From NCBI GenBank assembly GCA_036268875.1, contig DATATI010000066.1:150964-214963 (forward strand): 64,000 bases of DNA, written 5' to 3'. A program made the translations under genes and the position numbers. Each line of letters opens with the position of its first letter. The stretch's first letter is position 1. Below the pieces are notes generated by a model, which had not been told where the DNA came from, ran no database searches, and saw only the letters and a program-made list of their open reading frames with translations. This document shows positions 18,242-25,647 of this stretch, piece after piece. The DNA is from Polyangia bacterium (GTDB lineage: Bacteria > Myxococcota_A > Polyangia > Fen-1088).

Positions 18242-18949
18242 ATGTTCGGGCGCGCGGTGGTGTTCGCTCTCGGTCTTCTGGTGCTGGCGCCAGCGACGGT
18301 GGCGCACGCCCAGGACGCCCCGCGGGAGGAATCCGAACAGCAAGCGCGCGAATTTTTCCGCCGGGCGGAGATCAACTTCAACCTGGGCAAGTTCGCCGAC
18401 GCCCTGGGTGGTTACCAGGCGGCGTATCAGGCCAAGCCGCTGACCGCGTTTCTGTTCAACATCGCTCAGTGCTACCGCTACATGGGCAAGTACGAACGGG
18501 CGCGGTTTTTTTATCGCCGCTATCTGACGCTGGAGCCGAAGACGCCCAACCGCCGCGTGGTCACCGATCTCATCGCCGAGGTGACGCGCCTGATGAAGGA
18601 GCCGTCGCCGGCGCCGCCCGGGCCGGCGGAGGCGCCACCGCCGCCGGCTGTCGCCCCGCCGCCCCCGCCGAGAGCGACCACCGCGTCCAGCCTGGCGGCG
18701 CCGACCCACGCAACCGCCACCGTGCGCTTGGCCGCCCCGCCGCCCGCGGGCGCGAACGAGACCACGCTGGTGGCGCAGCCGGCGGCCGGCAGCGAGCCGG
18801 CGCGCGGCAAGCCGCTCTACAAACGCTGGTGGTTCTGGAGCGGCCTTGGTGCGCTGGTGGCAGGCGGCGTGATCACCACCGTGCTTTTGACTCGCTCGGA
18901 TTCGCCGCATGGCACGCAGCCGCCCATCGACGCGCGCGACGGGTCGTAG
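18242..18949 (+). CDS. Exported TPR protein with Pro/Ala-rich linker and C-terminal membrane helix
   Basis: A 235-residue protein typical of myxobacteria. A signal peptide (MFGRAVVFALGLLVLAP, cleavage near AHA-Q) is followed by two to three TPR units (residues 30-115; FFRRAEINFNLGKFADALGGY, FNIAQCYRYMGKYERA). A long Pro/Ala-rich linker follows, then a WWFWSGLG membrane helix near 200-220 with a short polar tail. It follows the two PEGA kinases by 53 bases and may belong to their unit. The topology suggests a periplasmic TPR module anchored at its C-terminus; partners are unknown. Confidence 0.82.
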   Translation: MFGRAVVFALGLLVLAPATVAHAQDAPREESEQQAREFFRRAEINFNLGKFADALGGYQAAYQAKPLTAFLFNIAQCYRYMGKYERARFFYRRYLTLEPKTPNRRVVTDLIAEVTRLMKEPSPAPPGPAEAPPPPAVAPPPPPRATTASSLAAPTHATATVRLAAPPPAGANETTLVAQPAAGSEPARGKPLYKRWWFWSGLGALVAGGVITTVLLTRSDSPHGTQPPIDARDGS

Positions 18950-18976
18950 TCAGCGATGATCTTCCGGGCAGTTGAT

Positions 18977-20416
18977 TCAGAGCCGTAGGAGGAAACGCGA
19001 TTGGCCGCGCTGGATGACCAGCGAGGCGTGTTGACCCCGACTGAGGCGCTCCTCGACGGCCCTCAGGCGCTTGAGGTTCACGCCGTGGCCGTCCAGCAGC
19101 AACAAGATGTCGCCTTCTTCCAGGACGCCGCTGGCCGGCCCGCGCGGATCGACGGCGGTCACCAGCAACCCGTCGCCGGCCGGCAAACCCAGCGCCGTGG
19201 CGTCCGGCGTATCGAGCTGGCGCAAGCTGACGCCCAGGAACGTGCTCTCCCCGACGCTGCCGCCACCGCCTTGCGCGCCCAACGTCACCACCGCCTCGCC
19301 GCGCTTGCCCGCGCGGACGAAGATCACCTTCACCTTTTCGCCCGGGCGCAACAACGCCACCGCGGCGGTCAGGCGGCGGTAGGCGTCGATCGGCTTGCCG
19401 CCCAGCTCGACGATCACGTCGTTCGGCCGCAGGCCGACCGCCTCCGCTGGCGAGCCGCGGCCCACCACGTTGAGCAGCGCACCGGGCGTGAACGACACCC
19501 CGAACTCCTTGGCGCGCTCGGCGGTGAAGTCCTCGCCGCCGACGCCCAGGTATCCGCGCGCCACGCGGCCGGAGGCCCGGATCTGGTCGGCGATCTGGCG
19601 CGCCAGATTGATCGGGATGGCGAACCCGACGTTCATCGCCACCCCCGGGTTGATGATCGCCGAATTGATCCCGATGACCTCCCCGCGAAAATTAAAAAGC
19701 GGTCCGCCCGAGTTGCCCTGGTTGATGGCCGCGTCGGTCTGGATGAAATCTTCGTAGCGCGGATCGATGTCGCCCAGCTTTTCGCCGATGATCCGGTTCT
19801 TGGCGCTGACGATCCCCATCGTCACCGTCTGCCCGAGGCCGAGCGGGTTGCCGATGGCCAGCACGTAGTCGCCGACCCGCACCTTCTCCGAATCGCCCAG
19901 CGTCACCACCTGCAGGTCGTGCGGCGCCTTGTCCAGCTTGATCACCGCGACGTCGGTGGCCGGATCGCTGCCCAGCACCTTGGCGGACAGCTGCCGGTTG
20001 TCCGTCAACTTCACCAGCACCTCGTCCGCGCCCGCCACAACGTGGTTGTTGGTCAGGATGATCCCGGCGCGATCGACGATGAAGCCCGACCCCAACGCCT
20101 CTTGCCGTTCCTGGGTCGCGCGCGGCGCCGCGCCCAGACCAAACTGCTCGCGCATCAGGCGGCTCCAGGGATCTTCCATGGCCGGGCGGCGGATAATCTT
20201 GGTGCTCTGGATCGTCACCACCGACGCCTTGACCCGATCGACCAAAGGCGCGACGGTCCCCGACTCGCCGCCGCCAAACGCCGGTAGCGCGCCCGGCGGC
20301 GCCGCCGCCAGCACACCCGACGGCGCCGACACCAGCCCGACCAAAGCGAAGAGCGCCGCGGCCCTCGTCAAAACCAAGCTACCCCCGGTAGACGACGATT
20401 CCACGCGTCGGATCAT
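18977..20416 (-). CDS. HtrA/DegP-type periplasmic serine protease with two PDZ domains
   Basis: A 479-residue trypsin-like envelope protease. A signal peptide ends near GVLA-A. The catalytic triad is intact: His 125 in TNNHVV, Asp 155 in [11 protein letters not shown] and Ser 236 in GNSGGPL. Two PDZ domains follow (about 295-375 and 395-475; GYLGV and FLGVSL entries), as in DegP/DegQ, which degrade or refold misfolded periplasmic proteins. The ATG at 20416 lies 38 bases inside infA. A TTG at 20375-20377, two bases after the infA stop, would give a shorter signal peptide with no overlap and is an equally good start. It is probably co-transcribed with infA. Confidence 0.93.
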   Translation of the reverse strand: MIRRVESSSTGGSLVLTRAAALFALVGLVSAPSGVLAAAPPGALPAFGGGESGTVAPLVDRVKASVVTIQSTKIIRRPAMEDPWSRLMREQFGLGAAPRATQERQEALGSGFIVDRAGIILTNNHVVAGADEVLVKLTDNRQLSAKVLGSDPATDVAVIKLDKAPHDLQVVTLGDSEKVRVGDYVLAIGNPLGLGQTVTMGIVSAKNRIIGEKLGDIDPRYEDFIQTDAAINQGNSGGPLFNFRGEVIGINSAIINPGVAMNVGFAIPINLARQIADQIRASGRVARGYLGVGGEDFTAERAKEFGVSFTPGALLNVVGRGSPAEAVGLRPNDVIVELGGKPIDAYRRLTAAVALLRPGEKVKVIFVRAGKRGEAVVTLGAQGGGGSVGESTFLGVSLRQLDTPDATALGLPAGDGLLVTAVDPRGPASGVLEEGDILLLLDGHGVNLKRLRAVEERLSRGQHASLVIQRGQSRFLLRL

Positions 20417-20594
20417 ACGGCGTCAGCGCGACCGTGACCTTGTCGCCAAGGACGACGCGGATGCGATGCTTGCGCAGCTTGCCGCCCAGGTGCGCCAACA
20501 CCTGGTGACCGTTCTCGAGCTCGATACGAAAATTCCCCGCCGGAAGGACCTCGATGACCCGGCCCTGAAATTCGATATGCTCTTCTCGACCCAT
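20379..20594 (-). CDS. infA: Translation initiation factor IF-1
   Basis: IF-1 binds the ribosomal A site during initiation. The 71-residue product has the single OB-fold signature: [33 protein letters not shown] in order, then [24 protein letters not shown] and a short tail, with the family's usual length. It starts at an ATG at 20592-20594, divergent from a phospholipase D gene by 50 bases. Its end overlaps the HtrA open frame if the ATG start of that gene is used. An infA-htrA pairing is unusual and could link initiation to envelope quality only by co-transcription. Confidence 0.95.
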   Translation of the reverse strand: MGREEHIEFQGRVIEVLPAGNFRIELENGHQVLAHLGGKLRKHRIRVVLGDKVTVALTPYDPTRGIVVYRG

Positions 20595-20644
20595 CGGCGG
20601 GACGGACCTTACGCGGTCGTCGATGCTCGGTCAATCCCACGACG

Positions 20645-21829
20645 ATGACCATTTCATCTTCTGCCCAGCCCGCCGCCGCGTCGACCACGTCCGATGGCGC
20701 GGTCTACTTTTCCGATCCCCGTGGGCTGATTCCCGGCAACGCGGTCAAGCTGTTGCGCGGCGGCGCTCAGGTGTTCCCGGCCTGGCTGGCCGCCATCAAC
20801 GCCGCTCAGCTGCGCATCAGCCTGGAGATGTACATCTTCAGCGACGACGTGATCGGCCGGCGGGTGGCCGACGCGCTGATGGCCGCCGCGCGCCGCGGGG
20901 TGCGCGTGAACTTGATGTACGACTTCGTCGGCTGTCGCGACACGCCCGCCTCGTTCTTCCAGCGCCTGCGCGAGCACGGCGTGCACACCGTGGCCTATCA
21001 TCGCCACCGCTTCTGGCGCCCGCGCTTCTGGCAGCTTCTGCGCCGCAACCACCGCAAGACCCTGGTCTGCGATGGCCTGCTGGCCTTCACCGGCGGCGTG
21101 AACATCTCAGACGAATGGGTGGCCAAGCGCGACGGTGGCGGCGGCTGGTCGGACGCCGCCGTGCAAATCGAAGGTCCGGCCGTCGCCCACCTGGAAGAGA
21201 TCTTCCTCGAGACCTGGAACCGCCGCGCCCGCAAACGCGCCCGCATCGATCCCGACACGCTGCCCAAACCGCCGGTGGCTGGCAAGACGCGCCTGGCGGT
21301 GATCTCGAACCGCGAGCTTCTGGATCGCTTCTCCATCCGGCGCGCGGCCCTGCAAGCCATTCGCGCCAGCCGCGAGCGGGTGTACGTGGCCAACCCGTAC
21401 TTCATCCCCGATCGCGGCGTGATGACCGCCCTCATGGACGCCGCGGTTCGCGGAGCCGTCGTTCGCATCATCGTCCCGGCGCGCAGCGATTTTCGGCTGC
21501 TGGATCTGGCGGCCCGCGCCACCTTCGGACGCTTGCTGGCCGCTGGCGTGCGCATCTGGGAGACGGTCGATCTGATCCACACCAAGGCGCTGGCCGTCGA
21601 CAGCGTCTTCGCCTCGGTCGGCAGCTACAACTTTGACCACCGGTCGCTGGCCTACAATCTGGAGGTGGTGGTCAACGTCCTGGACGAAGACTGCAACCGC
21701 GACGTGACGGCGATGCTGGACGGCGAGATCGCCATCGCCGGCGAGCTGACCATGCAGGCCTTCACGCACCGATCGCTGCTGGGGCGGTTACTGGAACGCC
21801 TGGCCTACAGCGTCCGGCATTGGCTATGA
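20645..21829 (+). CDS. Phospholipase D family protein (cardiolipin synthase-like)
   Basis: A 394-residue protein with two HKD motifs: HRKTLVCD followed by GGVN near residue 138, and HTKALAVD followed by GSYN near 316. Such paired motifs catalyse phosphatidyl transfer, as in cardiolipin synthases. The two membrane helices found at the N-terminus of ClsA are absent, so it is closer to the ClsB type, peripheral to the membrane. It begins at an ATG divergent from infA and ends before a convergent intergenic repeat. Synthase versus phospholipase activity cannot be told apart here. Confidence 0.9.
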   Translation: MTISSSAQPAAASTTSDGAVYFSDPRGLIPGNAVKLLRGGAQVFPAWLAAINAAQLRISLEMYIFSDDVIGRRVADALMAAARRGVRVNLMYDFVGCRDTPASFFQRLREHGVHTVAYHRHRFWRPRFWQLLRRNHRKTLVCDGLLAFTGGVNISDEWVAKRDGGGGWSDAAVQIEGPAVAHLEEIFLETWNRRARKRARIDPDTLPKPPVAGKTRLAVISNRELLDRFSIRRAALQAIRASRERVYVANPYFIPDRGVMTALMDAAVRGAVVRIIVPARSDFRLLDLAARATFGRLLAAGVRIWETVDLIHTKALAVDSVFASVGSYNFDHRSLAYNLEVVVNVLDEDCNRDVTAMLDGEIAIAGELTMQAFTHRSLLGRLLERLAYSVRHWL

Positions 21830-21849
21830 TCGCATCTGCAGCAGGTTCG

Positions 21850-21922
21850 GATCCGCTAAAGAGCACTCCTCGTCAGAGGAGCGCAAACGCGCGAAAGCCG
21901 CCCTCCAATCGGGTTGCTGACC
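21850..21922 (-). repeat. Dispersed hairpin repeat, copy A
   Basis: This copy lies between the convergent phospholipase D and VOC genes. Read on the minus strand, its 32-base core (21863-21894) differs at only three positions from copy B at 32426-32457. The core ends in a hairpin (21863-21884): CTCCTC, loop of four, GAGGAG, extended to eight of nine pairs. Similarity continues outward: AACyCGATTGrA upstream and AGCG-GATC downstream. There is no long T run, so it is not a standard terminator. Confidence 0.7.
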
Positions 21923-21959
21923 GTCGCCCGGCGCGTAACGGGTTCGCCTTAGAGCGCGG

Positions 21960-22448
21960 TCAGCGCTTGCTGGGCTTGGCGGGCTTCCCCGCGGGTTTGG
22001 CGGGCTTGGTCGGCGGCGCGGGTTTGGCCGGTTTCGCGGCGGCCACAGGCTTGGGCTTGGTCGCGGCGGCGGGCGCGGCGATGGCGGCGGCACCTTTCTT
22101 CCGCGCCCACAGGCCGACGACGTTGCCGTCGGGATCGGCGAAAAGCGCCACTTCGCCGCCGCCGGCGAAGGGCCGGTGCGGGACGATCACCCGTCCACCG
22201 GCCTTCTCGACCTGCGCCAGGGTGGCGACCAGATCGTCGACTTCGACATAAGCCAGCGGACCCGGCGCCTGGCCGAGATCCGCCCGCACCCAACCCGTCG
22301 ACAAGCTGTCGTTGCTGTCGAGCTTCATATAGGTCGAGTTGGCGTTCTGCTGCGTCTGCCAACCTAACGCTTTGGCGTAAAAAGCAGAGGCGCGGGCAAA
22401 GTCAGAACTGCGAAATTCAATATGGACGATCGGCGGCGTCACCGTCAT
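21960..22448 (-). CDS. VOC (glyoxalase/bleomycin-resistance fold) protein with Lys/Pro/Ala tail
   Basis: A 162-residue protein. Residues 1-118 form one VOC unit: VHIEFRSSDFARASAFYAKALGW at the start and the end pattern GGEVALFADPDGNVVGLW. The usual metal ligands are only partly recognisable (His 9, Glu 11), so enzymatic activity is uncertain. Residues 119-162 are a low-complexity tail of repeated KPA/KPAKP units, resembling histone H1-like tails of high-GC bacteria, which suggests nucleic-acid or polyanion contact. It is the last gene of the cobamide-salvage unit, 13 bases after cobS. A link to cobamide metabolism is not evident. Confidence 0.82.
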   Translation of the reverse strand: MTVTPPIVHIEFRSSDFARASAFYAKALGWQTQQNANSTYMKLDSNDSLSTGWVRADLGQAPGPLAYVEVDDLVATLAQVEKAGGRVIVPHRPFAGGGEVALFADPDGNVVGLWARKKGAAAIAAPAAATKPKPVAAAKPAKPAPPTKPAKPAGKPAKPSKR

Positions 22449-22461
22449 GGGCGGTCCGAAC

Positions 22462-23202
22462 CTATCGCCCCGACGGAAAAATTGCCATCACCGTCAGCAC
22501 CGAAACCTCGCCGAGTTCGATGGCGGCGCCATACACGTCACCGGTGAGGCCGCCCAGGCGGCGCCGCATCCACAGTCCTAGCAGGCACGCGCCGGCTGTG
22601 GCAATGACCGTCGGCAACAGCAGACGCGCACCCAGCCCGCCGACGATCACCGCGGTCAGCACGGCGGCGATGGCCAGCCGTCCACGGCCAGCCTCGCCAA
22701 TGAAGGCGCGGCCCAGACCTTCGCGGCGGGCATAGGGAAACAGCACGATCAGCGGCACCACGGTCCAGCGCGCGATGGCCGGGAACACCAGCAAGGCCAC
22801 GAAGTCCCGGCGCTCGATGGCTTGCGCGGCGGCCAGCACCTTGGCCAGCAGCAACAAGATCAACGCCGCGGCGCCGTGCGCGCCGATGCGGCTGTCACGC
22901 ATGATGTTCAGCATGCGCGCCCGATCGCCGCGCCCGCCACCGACGGCGTCGAACACGTCGGCGAAGCCGTCCAGGTGCAACCCGCCGGTCAACGCCGCCA
23001 GCAGCGCCACGGCAAACACCGCCAGCAAAAGCGGCGGCAGATACGCCCGCAACCCGAACGCCAGACCGGTCACGCCCAGGCCCAGCACCAGCCCGACCGC
23101 TGGAAAAAAGGCCACCGACCGCCCGAGATCGCCGTCGCGCACCCGGGCGTTGCCGACGGGGATGCGGGTGAGAAAGGCGAATGCCGCGACGATGGCCTGC
23201 AC
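22462..23202 (-). CDS. cobS: Adenosylcobinamide-GDP ribazoletransferase (cobalamin synthase)
   Basis: CobS joins AdoCbi-GDP to alpha-ribazole (phosphate), the last assembly step of cobamide synthesis, in the inner membrane. The 246-residue protein has the family opening (AFAFLTRIPVG), the metal-binding block GGLHLDGFADVFDA, the following RMLNIMRDSRIGAHG, and about six to seven hydrophobic helices. It follows cobU by four bases. With cbiR and cobU it completes a salvage and remodelling set. No cobT or cobC is in the window. Confidence 0.94.
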   Translation of the reverse strand: MQAIVAAFAFLTRIPVGNARVRDGDLGRSVAFFPAVGLVLGLGVTGLAFGLRAYLPPLLLAVFAVALLAALTGGLHLDGFADVFDAVGGGRGDRARMLNIMRDSRIGAHGAAALILLLLAKVLAAAQAIERRDFVALLVFPAIARWTVVPLIVLFPYARREGLGRAFIGEAGRGRLAIAAVLTAVIVGGLGARLLLPTVIATAGACLLGLWMRRRLGGLTGDVYGAAIELGEVSVLTVMAIFPSGR

Positions 23203-23206
23203 GCGG

Positions 23207-23803
23207 CTAGCGTAGTCGATCGGGCGCGGGCGGGCGAACCACCGTCAGCGGCGTTGGCCGCAGACGGAGCATTTGCCCCATCGCCCCGAGATAGAGCTCG
23301 TCGGCGATGGCAGCCAGGCGTTGATGGGCAAGGCCGGTGAGATCGCGAAACAGGCGGCCGAGCGGCGTGTCGGGCACCAGGCCCAGGCCGACCTCATTGC
23401 TGACCAGGACGATGTGGCGGCGGCGGGCGGCGACCACCCCCACCAGATCGTCGATGCGTCGCAGGGCGGGCGCCTCTGCTTCCTCGCGCATGAGGAGGTT
23501 CGACAGCCACAACGTCAGGCAATCGATCAGCACCACGTCGGCGCCGGTGATCGCGGCCAGCGCTTGGGGCAGATTCAGCGGCTCCTCGACGGTGGTGAAG
23601 CCGGCGCCGCGTTCGTCGCGATGGCGGGCGATGCGCTCGCTCATCTCCTTGTCGAAGGGCTGCGCCGTGGCCAGAAAGACCCGCCGCCGCCCAAGACGCA
23701 GCGCCCGTTGCAGCGCAAAGCGGCTCTTGCCCGAGCGAGCGCCGCCGCCCACCAGGATGAAACGACCGCGGGGGTTGCCGCCGCCGCGCCCGCCGCCGGC
23801 CAT
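23207..23803 (-). CDS. cobU: Adenosylcobinamide kinase / guanylyltransferase
   Basis: CobU phosphorylates adenosylcobinamide and then attaches GMP, forming AdoCbi-GDP for CobS. The 198-residue protein has the P-loop GGARSGKS, the guanylylated-His segment RIARHRDERG, the LIDCLTLWLSNLL block and VSNEVGLGLVP. The Gly-rich N-terminus adds about 14 residues before the first strand. Its ATG overlaps the stop of cbiR. A product of CbiR (cobinamide phosphate) feeds directly into this enzyme, so the gene order follows the pathway. Confidence 0.94.
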   Translation of the reverse strand: MAGGGRGGGNPRGRFILVGGGARSGKSRFALQRALRLGRRRVFLATAQPFDKEMSERIARHRDERGAGFTTVEEPLNLPQALAAITGADVVLIDCLTLWLSNLLMREEAEAPALRRIDDLVGVVAARRRHIVLVSNEVGLGLVPDTPLGRLFRDLTGLAHQRLAAIADELYLGAMGQMLRLRPTPLTVVRPPAPDRLR

Positions 23804-24639
23804 CAGCCCTCGCCTTCCAGCGCCGCGGTCAGCGCTTCGAGCTCCACCAGCGATGAACGCAGATCATCCGGTCGAAATACCTCCAGCGTCAGAGCGCCGG
23901 CAAAACCCGCCCGGCGCAGCGCCCGCAACAGCGCCAGCGAGCGATGCCGTGGACAGTGAGCGATCGAACGATGGTCGCGTCCGCCCGGCTCGACGCCGTG
24001 CCATTGGATGACGCCGGTGCGCGGCAGCCAACGCTCGAGCAAGGCCAGCTCGTCACGCCCGTCGCGCAGCTGGTGTCCGACGTCCAGGGCAACCGACAGA
24101 TCCAGCGCGTCGATCACCGGGGCCAGCAGGGCGAAGTCGTAATCGATGGTCTCCACGCACAGCGCGCGCGGCGGCACGCCCAGCGCGAGGATCGCCGCCA
24201 GCGCCTCGGCCGCCCGGGCGCGCCAGGCGTCGAGATCGGGCGGCGGCGCCGGATCGTGCTCCTGGTCGCCGAGGTAGACGTGGACCACGATCCGCTCGGG
24301 CTGCAGGGGCCGCGCCACCTCCAGACAGCGGCGCACCAGGGCCAGCGCTTCGGCACGCCGTCCGGCGTCGACCGAAGCCAGGCTGGCCCCAAGCGGCGTG
24401 TGCAGCGTGTACGAAAGCTGATGGCGATCCTTGAGCGCCCGAAGCCGCGCGCATTCGGCCGCGTCGGGCAGCTGCTCGGGACGCTCGGCTTCGAAGAACA
24501 ACAGTTCGACGTCGCGCACCGGCGTCTCGACGCACAGGCGCTCGACGTTGTCCGCCCAGCCGGCGGGAAAAACGAACGACGTCGCGCCCAGACGAAACAG
24601 CGGCGGCGGCAGCAGCAGCGACGGCTTCGGCGCCATCAT
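23803..24639 (-). CDS. cbiR: Cobamide-remodelling phosphodiesterase CbiR-like (TIM barrel, AP endonuclease superfamily)
   Basis: A 278-residue TIM-barrel protein. The start of the barrel, RLGATSFVFPAGWADNVERL, then VRDVELLFFEAERPEQLP and LSYTLHTPLGASL, matches my memory of the CbiR family, which cleaves the nucleotide loop of cobamides so that the lower base can be exchanged. Metal ligands are likely in HVYLGDQEHD, VETIDYDF, ALDVGHQLRDG, WHGVEPGGRDH and LEVFRPDDL. Its position directly before cobU-cobS, with stop/start overlaps on both sides, strongly supports this role. A generic sugar isomerase is the alternative. The organism could therefore remodel imported cobamides. Confidence 0.8.
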   Translation of the reverse strand: MMAPKPSLLLPPPLFRLGATSFVFPAGWADNVERLCVETPVRDVELLFFEAERPEQLPDAAECARLRALKDRHQLSYTLHTPLGASLASVDAGRRAEALALVRRCLEVARPLQPERIVVHVYLGDQEHDPAPPPDLDAWRARAAEALAAILALGVPPRALCVETIDYDFALLAPVIDALDLSVALDVGHQLRDGRDELALLERWLPRTGVIQWHGVEPGGRDHRSIAHCPRHRSLALLRALRRAGFAGALTLEVFRPDDLRSSLVELEALTAALEGEG

Positions 24640-25526
24640 CGCGCCAGCTTGGCCAGGTTCGGCACCACCACCAGCACCGGCACGCGGGTGGCGCGGATCA
24701 GCCGTTCGTTTTCGTAACCGAAGAACAGTCGGTGCTGGATGGCCCGGTTCTCTGCGCCCAGGACCACCAGATCATAGCCGCCGCGCTCGACGGCCTGGGT
24801 GATGGCGCTGGAACCCGGGTCGTAAACCAGATGTAAAATCGTGGGCCGCAGATTCGAGGCCCGAAACACCACGGAGATGCGCTGCAGCTCGGCGGTGCTG
24901 GTGGTCTGCGAATCGGGCGAGTGCGTTCCTGAAATGTCGGCGTAGCCGGCGGCTTGCGGGCGGCGTTCCGTCAGCACCGCCAGCGACAGCGCGGCGCCCG
25001 CCGCCTCGGCATAGCGCAAGGCCAGCTCGACGGCGCTGCGCGAGGCCAGGCTGCCGTCGACGGGGACCAAGATGTTCTTGAACGCCGCCGTCGGTGGCGC
25101 GGGCGCCTTCATGATCGCCACGTGGCACGGCGCGCCCGCCACCACGTCCTCGACGATGCTGCCGCCGATGGCCGGGCCCGGGCCCGAGCCCACCACCACC
25201 AGATCATAGCCGCGCCCCGCCTCGTCGCAGATGGCGCCCGCCACGCTGGCGCCGGTGATCTCGCGCGGCTCGGGCGCCAAGCGGCACTTGGCCAGGGCTT
25301 TCAGGGCGGCGATCTTCTGGGTGTTGTCGGCGGGCGGCGCTTCTCCGAACGGCCACAGCACCCGCTGCCCCAGTATGATTCCGGCCGACAGCTCGCCGAC
25401 CACCGCGGGGAAGCCCAGGCGCTTGGCCGTCTCGGCGCCCAGACGGGCCACAGCGATCAGCAGCGCCAGCTGCAAGAACAGCAGGAAGACGGCGTGCCCG
25501 CTCACCGGTTTGAGAACGTCGACCAT
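24636..25526 (-). CDS. Shrunken antiporter-universal stress protein fusion
   Basis: A 296-residue chimera. Residues 10-60 are the first two membrane helices of a CPA2-type cation/proton antiporter (LFLQLALLIAVARLGAETAKRLG, PAVVGELSAGIILG). The rest of the membrane domain is missing; after about residue 66 the chain enters the second half of one Usp domain (YDLVVVGSGPG) and then a complete Usp domain (about 150-290; NILVPVDGS, YDLVVLGAENR). The frame is open throughout, so a large in-frame deletion is the simplest explanation. It cannot transport as it stands; it may be a membrane-tethered Usp or a relic. Its stop overlaps the cbiR start. Confidence 0.78.
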   Translation of the reverse strand: MVDVLKPVSGHAVFLLFLQLALLIAVARLGAETAKRLGFPAVVGELSAGIILGQRVLWPFGEAPPADNTQKIAALKALAKCRLAPEPREITGASVAGAICDEAGRGYDLVVVGSGPGPAIGGSIVEDVVAGAPCHVAIMKAPAPPTAAFKNILVPVDGSLASRSAVELALRYAEAAGAALSLAVLTERRPQAAGYADISGTHSPDSQTTSTAELQRISVVFRASNLRPTILHLVYDPGSSAITQAVERGGYDLVVLGAENRAIQHRLFFGYENERLIRATRVPVLVVVPNLAKLAR

Positions 25527-25647
25527 CGGTCGGGCAACCTAACACGCGTCGGCCCGGGCACTCCGCCGCTGCGTCCGTCGGCAGCGCCCCGGCGCCCCGC
25601 TTTACACCGTCGGCGAAACCCTGACATGCTGCTCCGACTTTCTTCAC

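Noticed and set aside
25527..25647. Possible cobalamin riboswitch upstream of the cbiR-cobU-cobS unit
   Set aside because: The 121 bases between the Usp relic and the GH15 gene contain no B12-box-like GCCACTG and are too short for the full aptamer.
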